From contig CALJOK010000036.1 of the NCBI GenBank assembly GCA_937981555.1, positions 1-64,000 on the forward strand: DNA of 64,000 bases, read 5' to 3'. Within the stretch, counting starts at the first letter, position 1; each line of letters begins with the position of its first letter. Shown here piece after piece: positions 35,201-43,566 of this stretch. A program made the translations under genes and the position numbers. Origin of the DNA: an uncultured Saprospiraceae bacterium. Its GTDB lineage: Bacteria; Bacteroidota; Bacteroidia; Chitinophagales; Saprospiraceae. The notes beneath the pieces were generated by a model that made no database searches, was not told where the DNA came from, and worked only from the letters and a program-made list of their open reading frames with translations.

Positions 35201-35626
35201 ATGAAAAATTTAAAAATATTAATCGTTTTGCTCGCAAGTATAATTTCGATTGGAAGTTGTTCTAAAGAAGAAGATTTTACTCAAGATCTTGATGCCAAAT
35301 TGGAAGAAGCATTTGATTTGAAGGTGGACGTAGAAGCTACGATTCCAGAAAGAAGTTTGACTGTAAAAGTAATAGACGTTTTAGAAGATTCTCGTTGTCC
35401 TGAGTTAGCATTTTGTACTTGGGCAGGACAACTAAAATTGGAAATTGAAATTACTGACAACCAAGTCACTTCCACAAAAGAAATTATTTTTCAAGAGGGA
35501 AAAGAATTACCATTTGAATTTGGTGATTATATTTTTTCAATAACTCAAGCAACACCCGATACTCAAATTGATGAAGTCATAGAATTAAATGATTACACTT
35601 TTACTTTTTTTATCGAAAAAAAATAA
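35201..35626 (+). CDS. small lipoprotein with DSRCP-type Cys motif
   Basis: This 141-residue protein has a lipobox IISIGSC (Cys at about residue 20). The mature domain carries the pattern VLEDSRCPELAFCTWAGQLK, which recurs in a Bacteroidota family of small lipoproteins; the two cysteines may form a disulfide or bind metal. A beta-rich C-terminus follows. Function is not known. It is followed by a terminator and is isolated from neighbouring operons. Confidence 0.75.
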   Translation: MKNLKILIVLLASIISIGSCSKEEDFTQDLDAKLEEAFDLKVDVEATIPERSLTVKVIDVLEDSRCPELAFCTWAGQLKLEIEITDNQVTSTKEIIFQEGKELPFEFGDYIFSITQATPDTQIDEVIELNDYTFTFFIEKK

Positions 35627-35679
35627 ACTGACAACAGCTATTTAACTAAAACTATCTACAACATCCGAGTTAAATTTTC

Positions 35680-35716
35680 ATCCTTTGTCGATTCATTTCG
35701 GCAAAGGATTTTTTGA
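35680..35716 (+). terminator. rho-independent terminator
   Basis: ATCCTTTGTCGA pairs with TCGGCAAAGGAT (one G-U pair), and a run of T follows. Confidence 0.8.
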
Positions 35717-35758
35717 AAAAGAATCTTCTAAATCGTTCCCCCTTAGGAGACAGGGGTG

Positions 35759-37687
35759 TTACTCCGTAACCGTAACATCCCCAGAAAATCTTTCCTTCAA
35801 TCCATCCTTAAAAAGAATTTCGGCCGTAAAAATATAAACACCATTATTAACATTTTTCCCTTTAAAAAATCCATCCCAACCAATTAAATCATTATTCGGT
35901 TGGAAATTTTTATTGGAAAAAATAACATCGCCCCATCGATTGAAAACTTGAAAACTCACGACTTCTTCCACATCAATTCCTCCGTAAATCGTAAAGTAAT
36001 CATTGTACCCATCGCTATTTGGAGAGAAAGCATTTGGGATAAAAACGTTTCGAGTTTTGTCAACGAAGATGGTAATGGAATCAATTGCGGAACAATCATT
36101 TTCATCTCTCGCGATTAGTGCATAAGTAGTAGTTTCAAAAGGACTAAGAGTTGGGTTGAGGCAATCTGTGGAACAATTTAATCCTTCCGTTTCTAACCAA
36201 ATAAAAGATTCAATCGGTAAATTTGATTGTACTTGCACCTCATGAGATCCGCCTAATTTTATAGTAACATCTTCTCCCAAATTAATTTGCACAGCCAAAG
36301 GATCAACTAGTGTCGCATCCAAAGTTGTTTCACATTGGTAGGTGTCCATGATGTTGATCGCATAACTTCCTTGCGATAGATTTTCGATAATTGGGTTAGT
36401 TTGCGCAGGTTCTCCATTGATGGAAAAAGTGTATGTTCCTGAACCATTTTGAATATTTGAAATAATAATTGAACCATTACTTTCCCCTGGACACCCAGGA
36501 GGAGTAATTTCCAAATCTGCTGTGATTCCCAAGTCAGGCACTATTTCCAAAAATGTAATAACATTACTATCACAACCATTAGAAGCAATTAAACTATCGA
36601 CATACATTCCAGTTGAATTATAAATCGAGTTACCAATTTGTAATTCTAGCCCTTGACAAAGTGTATCGTATCGTATAAACTCATCAGGTGATTGTAGCAT
36701 TTCTACTTCATTAGAAATGACTCGACATTTTGAATTACCAATCGTTCCAGCCGAGTTGGCTACTAAAGTTCGATACAAATCTCCGGCAACTGGATTATTG
36801 ACAAAAAGGGAGTTATCATTTTCCCCAATCAAATCATTCCATGTAGTTCCATTATCGGTACTAATTTGCCATTGGAAATATGGATTAGGGTATTGCGTCC
36901 CAAAAACAGCAGCATTAATTGTTGCAGGTTGACCCGCACAGAAGAACGAACCTGCGACACTTGCATCAATCTCTGGACCACAGGCACGAAATTCAATATT
37001 GTCAATTGCTAAATCATTTCCTAAACCACCTGGCGCATTATTTCGAATAGATAAAGTTAAAGAAGTAGTTCCTGGATCAGAAGTAAAGGTAAAACCATAG
37101 TTGTTCCATTGTGTGTTATTTGGTACAGCCCCAGTAGAATATTGAACAACGCCATCAATCAAAAAATCGAGGTTAGGTTTAATCTCATTGCTATTGAGAT
37201 TTAATAAACTAATAACATCTGCTGAAAACTGATAGAATGTATTTTCACAAAGATTATCGACCGTTTTTTTGTAAAAAATACCTGGGTCAAAACTCGCATT
37301 GATCACCATCATGTAGCCTTCAGGATCAGGACTGTTGTCTCCAATGTTTATCCAAGCCGCCGCCGCAAAACTTCCCCAAGTGGAAGTATTATTGGTAATA
37401 GTATAAAATCCATCATTGGGTGGAGGGGAAGCCTGGTAAGTAAAACCTGGAGCATATCCATTCACATCATTTGGCAAAACATTAGCAGCACCTGAACCAA
37501 AATCACCATCAGTAAAGATGTTTTCTCCCAAAGTTCCATTGCAAAAGGCTGGAGGACTAATTGTTGAAAAGGAGGTCTCTTCAATATTTTGATTCGTGTA
37601 AATGTTCTGTTGAGAAAAAAGAAAAGACTTACCAAAGGACAAGACAAGTAAGCAACTGTTAAGGAGCAAAAGGGTTCGTGTAATCAC
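35759..37687 (-). CDS. gliding-motility-associated C-terminal (CHU_C / T9SS type B) surface protein
   Basis: This 642-residue exported protein has a signal peptide (about 1-25). The N-terminal jelly-roll-like part (about 50-240; ENIFTDGDFGSGAANVLPND, LAIDNIEFRACG) resembles carbohydrate-binding or concanavalin-like modules. It is followed by Ig-like and SprB-like segments (ITPPGCPGESNGSIIISNIQ at about 400). The last 90 residues form the gliding-associated C-terminal domain: VFIPNAFSPNSDGYNDYFTI, VFNRWGDVIFS, GWDGFFKGKNVNNGVYIFTA. That domain directs secretion by T9SS as type B cargo. It is likely a cell-surface adhesin or binding protein. Confidence 0.9.
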   Translation of the reverse strand: MITRTLLLLNSCLLVLSFGKSFLFSQQNIYTNQNIEETSFSTISPPAFCNGTLGENIFTDGDFGSGAANVLPNDVNGYAPGFTYQASPPPNDGFYTITNNTSTWGSFAAAAWINIGDNSPDPEGYMMVINASFDPGIFYKKTVDNLCENTFYQFSADVISLLNLNSNEIKPNLDFLIDGVVQYSTGAVPNNTQWNNYGFTFTSDPGTTSLTLSIRNNAPGGLGNDLAIDNIEFRACGPEIDASVAGSFFCAGQPATINAAVFGTQYPNPYFQWQISTDNGTTWNDLIGENDNSLFVNNPVAGDLYRTLVANSAGTIGNSKCRVISNEVEMLQSPDEFIRYDTLCQGLELQIGNSIYNSTGMYVDSLIASNGCDSNVITFLEIVPDLGITADLEITPPGCPGESNGSIIISNIQNGSGTYTFSINGEPAQTNPIIENLSQGSYAINIMDTYQCETTLDATLVDPLAVQINLGEDVTIKLGGSHEVQVQSNLPIESFIWLETEGLNCSTDCLNPTLSPFETTTYALIARDENDCSAIDSITIFVDKTRNVFIPNAFSPNSDGYNDYFTIYGGIDVEEVVSFQVFNRWGDVIFSNKNFQPNNDLIGWDGFFKGKNVNNGVYIFTAEILFKDGLKERFSGDVTVTE

Positions 37688-37835
37688 TTTTTTTTAAATT
37701 TGAATTTGATTTCAGGTTAATCGAGTACAAAATAAGAAAAAGACTTGAGATTAAATATCACTTGTTTGTCAAAATATCGGTTTAAATTTCTCGAAAAAAA
37801 ATCCTACTTTTCAGTTCAAATAAAACAACACAACT

Positions 37836-38621
37836 ATGTTTTTTCCAATCGGTGATGATCAAGTTAAAGGAGGGCATTTTCCACTATTTGCATATGGATT
37901 TATTGCTTTAAATGTGATCGCATATGTCTTACAGATGCAAGATCCTAATTTATTAATTTGTGAATATGGTTCTATCCCAAGTGATATTTTGGATGGACGA
38001 AATTATTTTACGTTACTCACAAGTATGTTTATGCATGGTGGTCCAATGCACTTAATTGGAAATATGCTGTTCCTATGGGTTTTTGCAGATAACATAGAAG
38101 CTACGGTAGGTAGTTTTAAATTCATCATATTTTATCTTTTAGGAGGAATTGCGGCATCGGTTGCTCATATTTATTTGGGAGCAGGAACAGAACAACTAGG
38201 TTGCTGCTATCCTTGCGGAAATGCACAAGGAATAAAATGTGCAGGCGATGTAGCCAACATGTGTTCCGGTTCAATTCCAACAGTCGGAGCGAGTGGAGCA
38301 ATTTCAGCAGTTTTGGGAGCCTACATGGTGATGTTCCCAAAGTCACAAGTGAAAGTGATGGTCTTAGTATTTTTTAGATCATTCAAATTATCAGCATTTT
38401 TATTTTTAGGGATGTGGATTGCGATGCAACTGTTTAGTGGTTTCTCAGAAATGGGAAAAGCTGCAGGAGGAGGAACTGCCTGGTGGGCGCATATTGGAGG
38501 TTTTGTTTTTGGGATTGCAGCAGGATTTTTATTAAAGGAAAAAGGAAATATCTTTTTTAAAAATGATCCGAATGCTCCAACACCTCCACCGAAGACTTTT
38601 GATAAAGATGATTTGGTTTAA
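37836..38621 (+). CDS. rhomboid family intramembrane serine protease
   Basis: This 261-residue membrane protease has about six helices. The catalytic Ser153 is in VGASGAISAVLGAYM and the catalytic His219 in AWWAHIGGFVFG; LTSMFMHGGPMHLIGNMLFL is the conserved L1 loop region. Rhomboids cut single-span membrane proteins within the bilayer. Between the helix ending ASVAHIYLG and the active-site loop lies an insertion with five Cys (123, 124, 127, 135, 143), which could bind a metal or form disulfides. Substrates are unknown. Confidence 0.93.
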   Translation: MFFPIGDDQVKGGHFPLFAYGFIALNVIAYVLQMQDPNLLICEYGSIPSDILDGRNYFTLLTSMFMHGGPMHLIGNMLFLWVFADNIEATVGSFKFIIFYLLGGIAASVAHIYLGAGTEQLGCCYPCGNAQGIKCAGDVANMCSGSIPTVGASGAISAVLGAYMVMFPKSQVKVMVLVFFRSFKLSAFLFLGMWIAMQLFSGFSEMGKAAGGGTAWWAHIGGFVFGIAAGFLLKEKGNIFFKNDPNAPTPPPKTFDKDDLV

Positions 38622-38706
38622 AAATAAAATATCTAAAATTGTATTTACTTTTTTCAAAAGAGTACAGAATTTATAAATCTAATCTTTTAACAGAAAATAA
38701 AACATT

Positions 38707-39300
38707 ATGGTAAACAGAGGTTGGTTGTATGGTTTGATAGTTCTCTTAGCTCAGACTTGCAATCCATATTATAGCGCAAATGATACTCAAAATCAGTATG
38801 AAGAAAATATCGTTTTTGAAGAATCTGAAGTAGATGAAATTCCAGAACAAGTTTTTGAAGAAGAGGAAGAAGAAATCATGCTTTATGCACCAGCTGATCT
38901 TAATGAACCACCACTTGCATCGCCAGAGGCGGAACGAATCTTTAAAGTAGTAGAAGAAATGCCGCGATTTCCAGGGTGTGAGAGCAAAGGTTTGACAAAA
39001 CGAGAACTCAAAGAATGTTCTGATGAGAAGTTAATGAAGTTTATATACGAAAATATTAAATACCCCAAAGTAGCTAAAAGCAGACGGGAAGAAGGACGAG
39101 CAATTACGAAATGGGTGGTAAACAAAGATGGTTCGATTAGCGATATTAAAATACTAAGAAACCCATGTACAGAGTGTGGAGAGGAAGCGGTTAGAGTAAT
39201 AAAAATGATGCCTAAGTGGATTCCAGGAAAACAACGAGGGAAAGCGGTAACGGTAGAATTTACTTGCCCGATCGTATTTAAGTTAGATGAGGAAAAGTAA
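38707..39300 (+). CDS. TonB C-terminal-domain lipoprotein (copy 1)
   Basis: This 197-residue protein has a lipobox-like start, LIVLLAQTC (Cys at about residue 18), an acidic linker (about 30-65) and a TonB C-terminal domain (about 80-195; VEEMPRFPGCE, YPKVAKSRREEGRAITKWVV, PKWIPGKQRGKAVTVEF). TonB domains normally contact outer-membrane receptors using proton-motive force through an inner-membrane helix; here there is a lipid anchor instead, so energy transduction is doubtful. The next gene is a paralogue with the same leader sequence. Confidence 0.85.
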   Translation: MVNRGWLYGLIVLLAQTCNPYYSANDTQNQYEENIVFEESEVDEIPEQVFEEEEEEIMLYAPADLNEPPLASPEAERIFKVVEEMPRFPGCESKGLTKRELKECSDEKLMKFIYENIKYPKVAKSRREEGRAITKWVVNKDGSISDIKILRNPCTECGEEAVRVIKMMPKWIPGKQRGKAVTVEFTCPIVFKLDEEK

Positions 39301-39392
39301 AAATAATGTAAATCTAACTAAGAACACATTTACTTTTTTCAAAAAATACACATAAATTATAAATCTAATCTTTTAACAAAAAATAAAACATT

Positions 39393-40040
39393 ATGGTAAA
39401 TAGAGGTTGGTTGTATGGTTTGATGGTTCTCTTAGCTCAAACATGTAACCCATATTATAGCGCAAATGATTCTCAAAATCAGTATGAGGAAGAGATTGTT
39501 TTTGAAGATCAAGATGTAGAGGAAAATGAGGTAGTCGAAATTCCTTTGGAAGCATTGGAGATGGATGAAGCAATAGAAGTCGAACCACCTCGAAATCGGG
39601 AACGAGTAATGGAAGAGCCACCACCACCTCCTCCTCCAAGGCCTGCACCAGCACCAGAAGAGGAACAAACCTTTAAGGTGGTGGAAGAAATGCCAAGGTA
39701 TCCTGGCTGTGAACAAAAAGCCATTGGGAAATCTGAAATGAAAGAATGTTCAAAAAAAGAGATGTTGGAATTCGTTTATAGTAATCTTAAATATCCAAAG
39801 ATTGCCAAGGATAATGGAGTTGAAGGAAGAGTAATTCTTCAATTTGTTGTTGCCAAAAATGGAGATATTGAAAATGTAAGAGTACTTCGTGACCCCGGCG
39901 CAGGATGTGGGAAAGAAGCAGAACGAGTGGTCAATATGATGCCGAAATGGATTCCAGGAAAACAAAGGGGGAGAGTTGTAAAGGTTCAATATACTTTACC
40001 TGTTTCTTTTAAATTGCCGAAGGAAAAGAAGGGAGAATAA
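39393..40040 (+). CDS. TonB C-terminal-domain lipoprotein (copy 2)
   Basis: This 215-residue paralogue of the preceding gene shares its first 25 residues almost exactly, plus about 65 bases of upstream DNA. It has the LMVLLAQTC lipobox, an acidic linker with a proline run (PPPPPPPRPAPAPE), and the TonB C-terminal domain (VEEMPRYPGCEQKA, LKYPKIAKDNGVEGRVILQF, PKWIPGKQRGRVVKVQYTLP). The Pro-rich linker is longer than in copy 1. Acidic and Pro linkers are typical spacers for crossing the periplasm. A strong terminator follows. Confidence 0.85.
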   Translation: MVNRGWLYGLMVLLAQTCNPYYSANDSQNQYEEEIVFEDQDVEENEVVEIPLEALEMDEAIEVEPPRNRERVMEEPPPPPPPRPAPAPEEEQTFKVVEEMPRYPGCEQKAIGKSEMKECSKKEMLEFVYSNLKYPKIAKDNGVEGRVILQFVVAKNGDIENVRVLRDPGAGCGKEAERVVNMMPKWIPGKQRGRVVKVQYTLPVSFKLPKEKKGE

Positions 40041-40065
40041 AAAAATATTCTTTTTTTATACCATT

Positions 40066-40112
40066 ACAAAAGCCGAATTTGCTTGATAGCAAATTCGGCT
40101 TTTGTTTTTTTT
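40066..40112 (+). terminator. rho-independent terminator
   Basis: ACAAAAGCCGAATTTGCT and AGCAAATTCGGCTTTTGT form an 18-pair stem with loop TGAT, followed by T. It also works for the convergent batD gene. Confidence 0.88.
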
Positions 40113-40122
40113 GATAAAAAAA

Positions 40123-41934
40123 CTAACTCAGCTCTTCCTCAATTTTCACAATCACCTCCTTCGCACTATCATAAGTTTCCTGCATTGCAGCCGAATTATC
40201 CATACCAGCAAAAAGTGCCATTTCACAAGTTTTGATGATCTTGATAAAACTGTCAATATGATTTTGAGAAACATTTAGCGACTGCAATTTATCTTGAATA
40301 TTTGCTTTTGATAATTCCGCCACGGGGATTTTTAATTTATCACAAACATACCCAAAGGAAGCTCTCGACACTTCATCATAAAATCCTTTCGAATTTTTGG
40401 TAGTCATAAATTGTTCAGCTTGTGATAGTTTTTGCACCGCTACTTTTTGAGCTCGTTGCATTTTTAATAATTCAAAATCAATTGATCCTTCTCGAATTAA
40501 TTTTTGTCGATAAACTAATGCGCCCCCTAAAAATAGGAAAGGCAACAATATCAAAATCCAAAAGAATGGCGACCCAAAAAAGAATTTTCCTTTTTCAGAA
40601 AAAGTCGTTTCGGTTTTGATAGGAAGTAATTCAACTTTATTTGCTCCGTTTTCAGAGACATTAGCAGTTCGTTTTTTTCTACCTTTTTTGACATTTACAT
40701 CAAGAGGATTTACTCCTAGTGTAATAAAATCTAAACTATCTGTATCGTAATAAGTGAAGCGAGGTTGGACAGAGTAATTGCCAGGTTCTAAAGGTAAGGC
40801 TTGGTATTCCAAAATTTTCCGGCCATAGATTTCTCCTCCTTTTTCAAAAGTAGTTTCTTCCAAAATCCGTGGCTCGTACACTTCAAAATTTTCTCCTAAA
40901 TCCATCGTCGGAGAAATAATTCTTTTCAAATCACCATTACCTTCTATCGACATGGTGATGACCATAGCATCGTCAGTTGAGAGATTTCGATTATTGACGG
41001 AAGCCTTCATGGCATAAGTTCCCACCGCTCCGCTAAAAGTTGGGGGAATACTATCAGGAGGAAAAGGAATGACATTAATATTGAGAGAATCGACTTGATA
41101 AGGAATGTATTTCACTTCGTTAAAAAAGAAACTTTTTCGTCGACCTGGTTCTGATTTCCCTAATCGAATATTCATAGGTTCAATTGTCAGTAGCCCTGCT
41201 TGCTGTGGAAATAAAGCTACTCGTTTGAATACTTTAGTAGCGTACATTTCTCCATCAATTTCTTCTTGCATGGTTCGATAACTGAACCGGCGAATGTCTT
41301 GAGCAAAAAATCCATTGTACTCAGGATCCTCTCCCATGTCGTAACTTTCGATATTTACTTTAGTGTATAATTTATAATCGACCGTAATTTGTTGACCAAT
41401 ACGAGCGACCGTAGTACTAGGTTCTACTTGTACAAAAAAATCATCTCCAGCACCGACTGTTCCAGGAGGAAGGTCTTTCTTTTTGACTACTTCAATGGAG
41501 AGAGGTTTTGTTTTTAATAATTTCCCATTAACTTTTGCAGAGGCTGAACCGATGGTGTATGTCCCCGGTCTTTTTGCTTTTACATTATAGACGATGGAGT
41601 AGGAGGTCGTTCCTTTTCCATTGATAATGGTAGAAGATTGTCGTTGCGAAGGATTTCCAACTTGATTAAATCCTCGCCAAACTGGAGGTGTAAATTGTGT
41701 CCAACTGCCATTGGTCATCGTAAAAGTAACAGAGAAATATTGATCTTCTACAATCCTTTTGACATCAGCTTCAGCGGTAAAAGTGACTTGGCTTTGGGCG
41801 GAATAAAAAAATGGAAAAAGGAAGACGAGAAGAAAAAAAAGCTGTTTAGATATATTTTTTCTAAAATTCAAAACAGCAATGAAATCTGTTTTTTGAAATG
41901 TAAATGTATAAGCGTTAGAGAAAAATATATTCAT
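40123..41934 (-). CDS. batD: BatD aerotolerance protein
   Basis: The product is 603 residues from ATG at 41934. The 36 codons upstream run through an intergenic inverted repeat and are not used. A signal peptide (about 18-45, ending SAQSQ) precedes BatD Ig-like domains: VTFTAEADVKRIVEDQYFSV, VGNPSQRQSSTIINGKGTTS, and repeats to about 450. One membrane helix (about 480-500, FFWILILLPFLFLGGALVYR) and a cytoplasmic helical tail of about 100 residues follow. BatD is the oxygen-tolerance protein that works with BatA/BatB at the membrane. It is the last gene of the cluster. Confidence 0.88.
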   Translation of the reverse strand: MNIFFSNAYTFTFQKTDFIAVLNFRKNISKQLFFLLVFLFPFFYSAQSQVTFTAEADVKRIVEDQYFSVTFTMTNGSWTQFTPPVWRGFNQVGNPSQRQSSTIINGKGTTSYSIVYNVKAKRPGTYTIGSASAKVNGKLLKTKPLSIEVVKKKDLPPGTVGAGDDFFVQVEPSTTVARIGQQITVDYKLYTKVNIESYDMGEDPEYNGFFAQDIRRFSYRTMQEEIDGEMYATKVFKRVALFPQQAGLLTIEPMNIRLGKSEPGRRKSFFFNEVKYIPYQVDSLNINVIPFPPDSIPPTFSGAVGTYAMKASVNNRNLSTDDAMVITMSIEGNGDLKRIISPTMDLGENFEVYEPRILEETTFEKGGEIYGRKILEYQALPLEPGNYSVQPRFTYYDTDSLDFITLGVNPLDVNVKKGRKKRTANVSENGANKVELLPIKTETTFSEKGKFFFGSPFFWILILLPFLFLGGALVYRQKLIREGSIDFELLKMQRAQKVAVQKLSQAEQFMTTKNSKGFYDEVSRASFGYVCDKLKIPVAELSKANIQDKLQSLNVSQNHIDSFIKIIKTCEMALFAGMDNSAAMQETYDSAKEVIVKIEEELS

Positions 41935-41977
41935 AATTGTGTTTTGGAAAATACTGCTGAAAGTTAAAAACTCACAA

Positions 41978-42079
41978 GGTGACTTTACTTTAGGTGGTAA
42001 CTTCGAGTTACCTCCTAAATTTTTACTATCGATTATCAACAATTTAGGAGGTTACTGGAAGTAACCGCCTAAAGTCACC
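41978..42079. repeat. imperfect inverted repeat between two batD-like genes
   Basis: GGTGACTTTA...TTACCTCCTAAAT at the left pairs with ATTTAGGAGGTTAC...TAAAGTCACC at the right. It is nested, as each half is also partly self-complementary (GGTAACTTCGAGTTACC). Confidence 0.75.
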
Positions 42080-42098
42080 AGGAGAGAAATAAATAAAT

Positions 42099-42698
42099 TT
42101 ATATTTTATAAACCTTCCCTTTCTTCTTTGATTTCTTTTTGCCATTCTTATCTTTTTCTTCACCATTCTGTTTTGGCATTTCTAACTTTGGCATTTCACG
42201 AAGTTGGAAAAAGTCATCCATTGGGAAATTGAAAAAATCATCAGACGGGAAATTAAACATATCCATCTGAGGAGATGATTTTTTTTGAGGCTTTTCGATT
42301 ACTCCATCTGGATTTTCCAAAACCAAAATTTCCATCGGTTGTGTTTCCATCGTTACACCATCCGCTTCGATAAAAGCAGGTTCGAGATAAAAGTTACCAG
42401 CTGTCTTCGGTTGCAAATAATAAGTGTAAGAAATACTTTGCGTCGTCTCTCCATTCATCATGCTAAAACTACTCGACTGATTTGGTCCACCGACAATGTC
42501 AAAATCTTTAAAATTAGGTGCTTCAAATTTTTGCCCTTTGGCATTTTTTAAAGTGAAACTAACTTCAATATAATTACCCAAAAGAACTTCCGTATTGCTC
42601 ACCTCGATAGAAAACTGAGGTTCAGTTTCGATGCTCTCTGCACTCACGTGAAAAGTAAGGAGCATTAAAAAACAACTTAAGCTGACTAACTTCTTCAT
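42099..42698 (-). CDS. single-domain BatD-like exported protein
   Basis: The product is 199 residues from ATG at 42698; 23 codons upstream overlap the end of batC. A signal peptide (1-20, ending VSAE) is followed by one BatD Ig-like domain (about 28-130; LGNYIEVSFTLKNAKGQKFE, GPNQSSSFSMMNGETTQSIS, YYLQPKTAGNFYLEPAFIEA). The tail holds repeated Phe-Asp patches (FPSDDFFNFPMDDFF) and a Lys-rich end. There is no membrane anchor. It matches only the first domain of ordinary BatD. It is probably a duplicated or split-off module that works with the full BatD encoded just downstream. Confidence 0.8.
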   Translation of the reverse strand: MKKLVSLSCFLMLLTFHVSAESIETEPQFSIEVSNTEVLLGNYIEVSFTLKNAKGQKFEAPNFKDFDIVGGPNQSSSFSMMNGETTQSISYTYYLQPKTAGNFYLEPAFIEADGVTMETQPMEILVLENPDGVIEKPQKKSSPQMDMFNFPSDDFFNFPMDDFFQLREMPKLEMPKQNGEEKDKNGKKKSKKKGKVYKI

Positions 42699-42738
42699 TT
42701 CTTCTTTATTTAAAATTTCAAATAATCGATTTATCAAA

Positions 42739-43461
42739 TTACCAATCCTTGTCTGGTTTTTTTCCATTTCCTTTTGCCTTTCTCATTTTCTCTTGAACTT
42801 TTTTCTCCTCATCATCCATGATTTTCAAAAGCTCTAATGCTTCCTCTTTGTTCAAATCTTTAGGTTGCTCTTGTGGACTTTGTTCTTCCTCTTTTTTTTG
42901 CTGCTGCTGTTGTTGTTCTTCTTGCTGCTGCTGTTGTTCTTCTTGCTCTTCCTGTTTTTGTTCTTCCTGCTCTTCTTGATTTTGGTCTTGTTGCTGCTGT
43001 TGCTGTTCTTGCTGCTGAATTTTAATCAACCGTTGAGTGAGTGCCAAATTTTTCTTAGTATCCATATCATTTGGATTGAGCCGCAAAGAATTTTTGTAGG
43101 CTTCCGCACTTTTTTCCAAACCTTTTCCTTCTTCCACTTGCGCTTTTTTGAAAAGCGAATTGCCTAAATTATAATATGCATCAGCCTTGGTCTGCTGGTC
43201 TTTAGCTAATTCGGCAGCTGAGGAAAAATGTTGAATGGCTTCATCATAACCATCATTTTTATAAGTCGCATTTCCCAAATTGAATTTTCCTTTAATATTC
43301 GAAGGGTCTTTAGCCAAAGCTTTGTAATAGTCTTCAGCCGCTTTGGCAAAATTATCTTCTTTATAGGCTTTGTTTCCTTCTCGCAATAATTTATGAGCCG
43401 TTTGGGAAAACGCCCATTGCGAAAGGATACTCAGCACTAAAACAAATATGATTTTTTTCAT
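42739..43461 (-). CDS. batC: BatC TPR protein
   Basis: This 240-residue protein has a signal peptide (1-19, ending AFSQ), then three TPR units (about 20-140; GNKAYKEDNFAKAAEDYYKA, GNATYKNDGYDEAIQHFSSA, GNSLFKKAQVEEGKG...LEKSAEAYKNSLRLNPND). A very long Gln/Glu run (about 150-205) and a Lys-rich helical end follow. BatC is the periplasmic TPR member of the Bat system. The polyQ/E stretch is low-complexity DNA that may vary in length. Confidence 0.88.
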   Translation of the reverse strand: MKKIIFVLVLSILSQWAFSQTAHKLLREGNKAYKEDNFAKAAEDYYKALAKDPSNIKGKFNLGNATYKNDGYDEAIQHFSSAAELAKDQQTKADAYYNLGNSLFKKAQVEEGKGLEKSAEAYKNSLRLNPNDMDTKKNLALTQRLIKIQQQEQQQQQQDQNQEEQEEQKQEEQEEQQQQQEEQQQQQQKKEEEQSPQEQPKDLNKEEALELLKIMDDEEKKVQEKMRKAKGNGKKPDKDW

Positions 43462-43566
43462 AAAATAAAAATAGTAAAAATGATGGTAAAAAAGTCGAAT
43501 ACGAAGGTCGGGAATTGTAATTTTCTAGACAATAGTTTTAACGTTAAAAATTACTAAAAATATGCG

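Noticed and set aside
40123-42042. batD starting at 42042
   Set aside because: Those 36 codons fall in the inverted repeat 41978-42079 and precede a normal signal peptide that begins with the Met at 41934.
42099-42698. Frameshifted 5' part of batD
   Set aside because: It has its own signal peptide and stop, and the downstream gene has a complete signal peptide and N-terminal domain.
42865-43167. Leucine/phenylalanine-rich open frame on the + strand, like a membrane protein
   Set aside because: It is the reverse of the Gln/Glu run in batC; the apparent hydrophobicity comes from low-complexity DNA.
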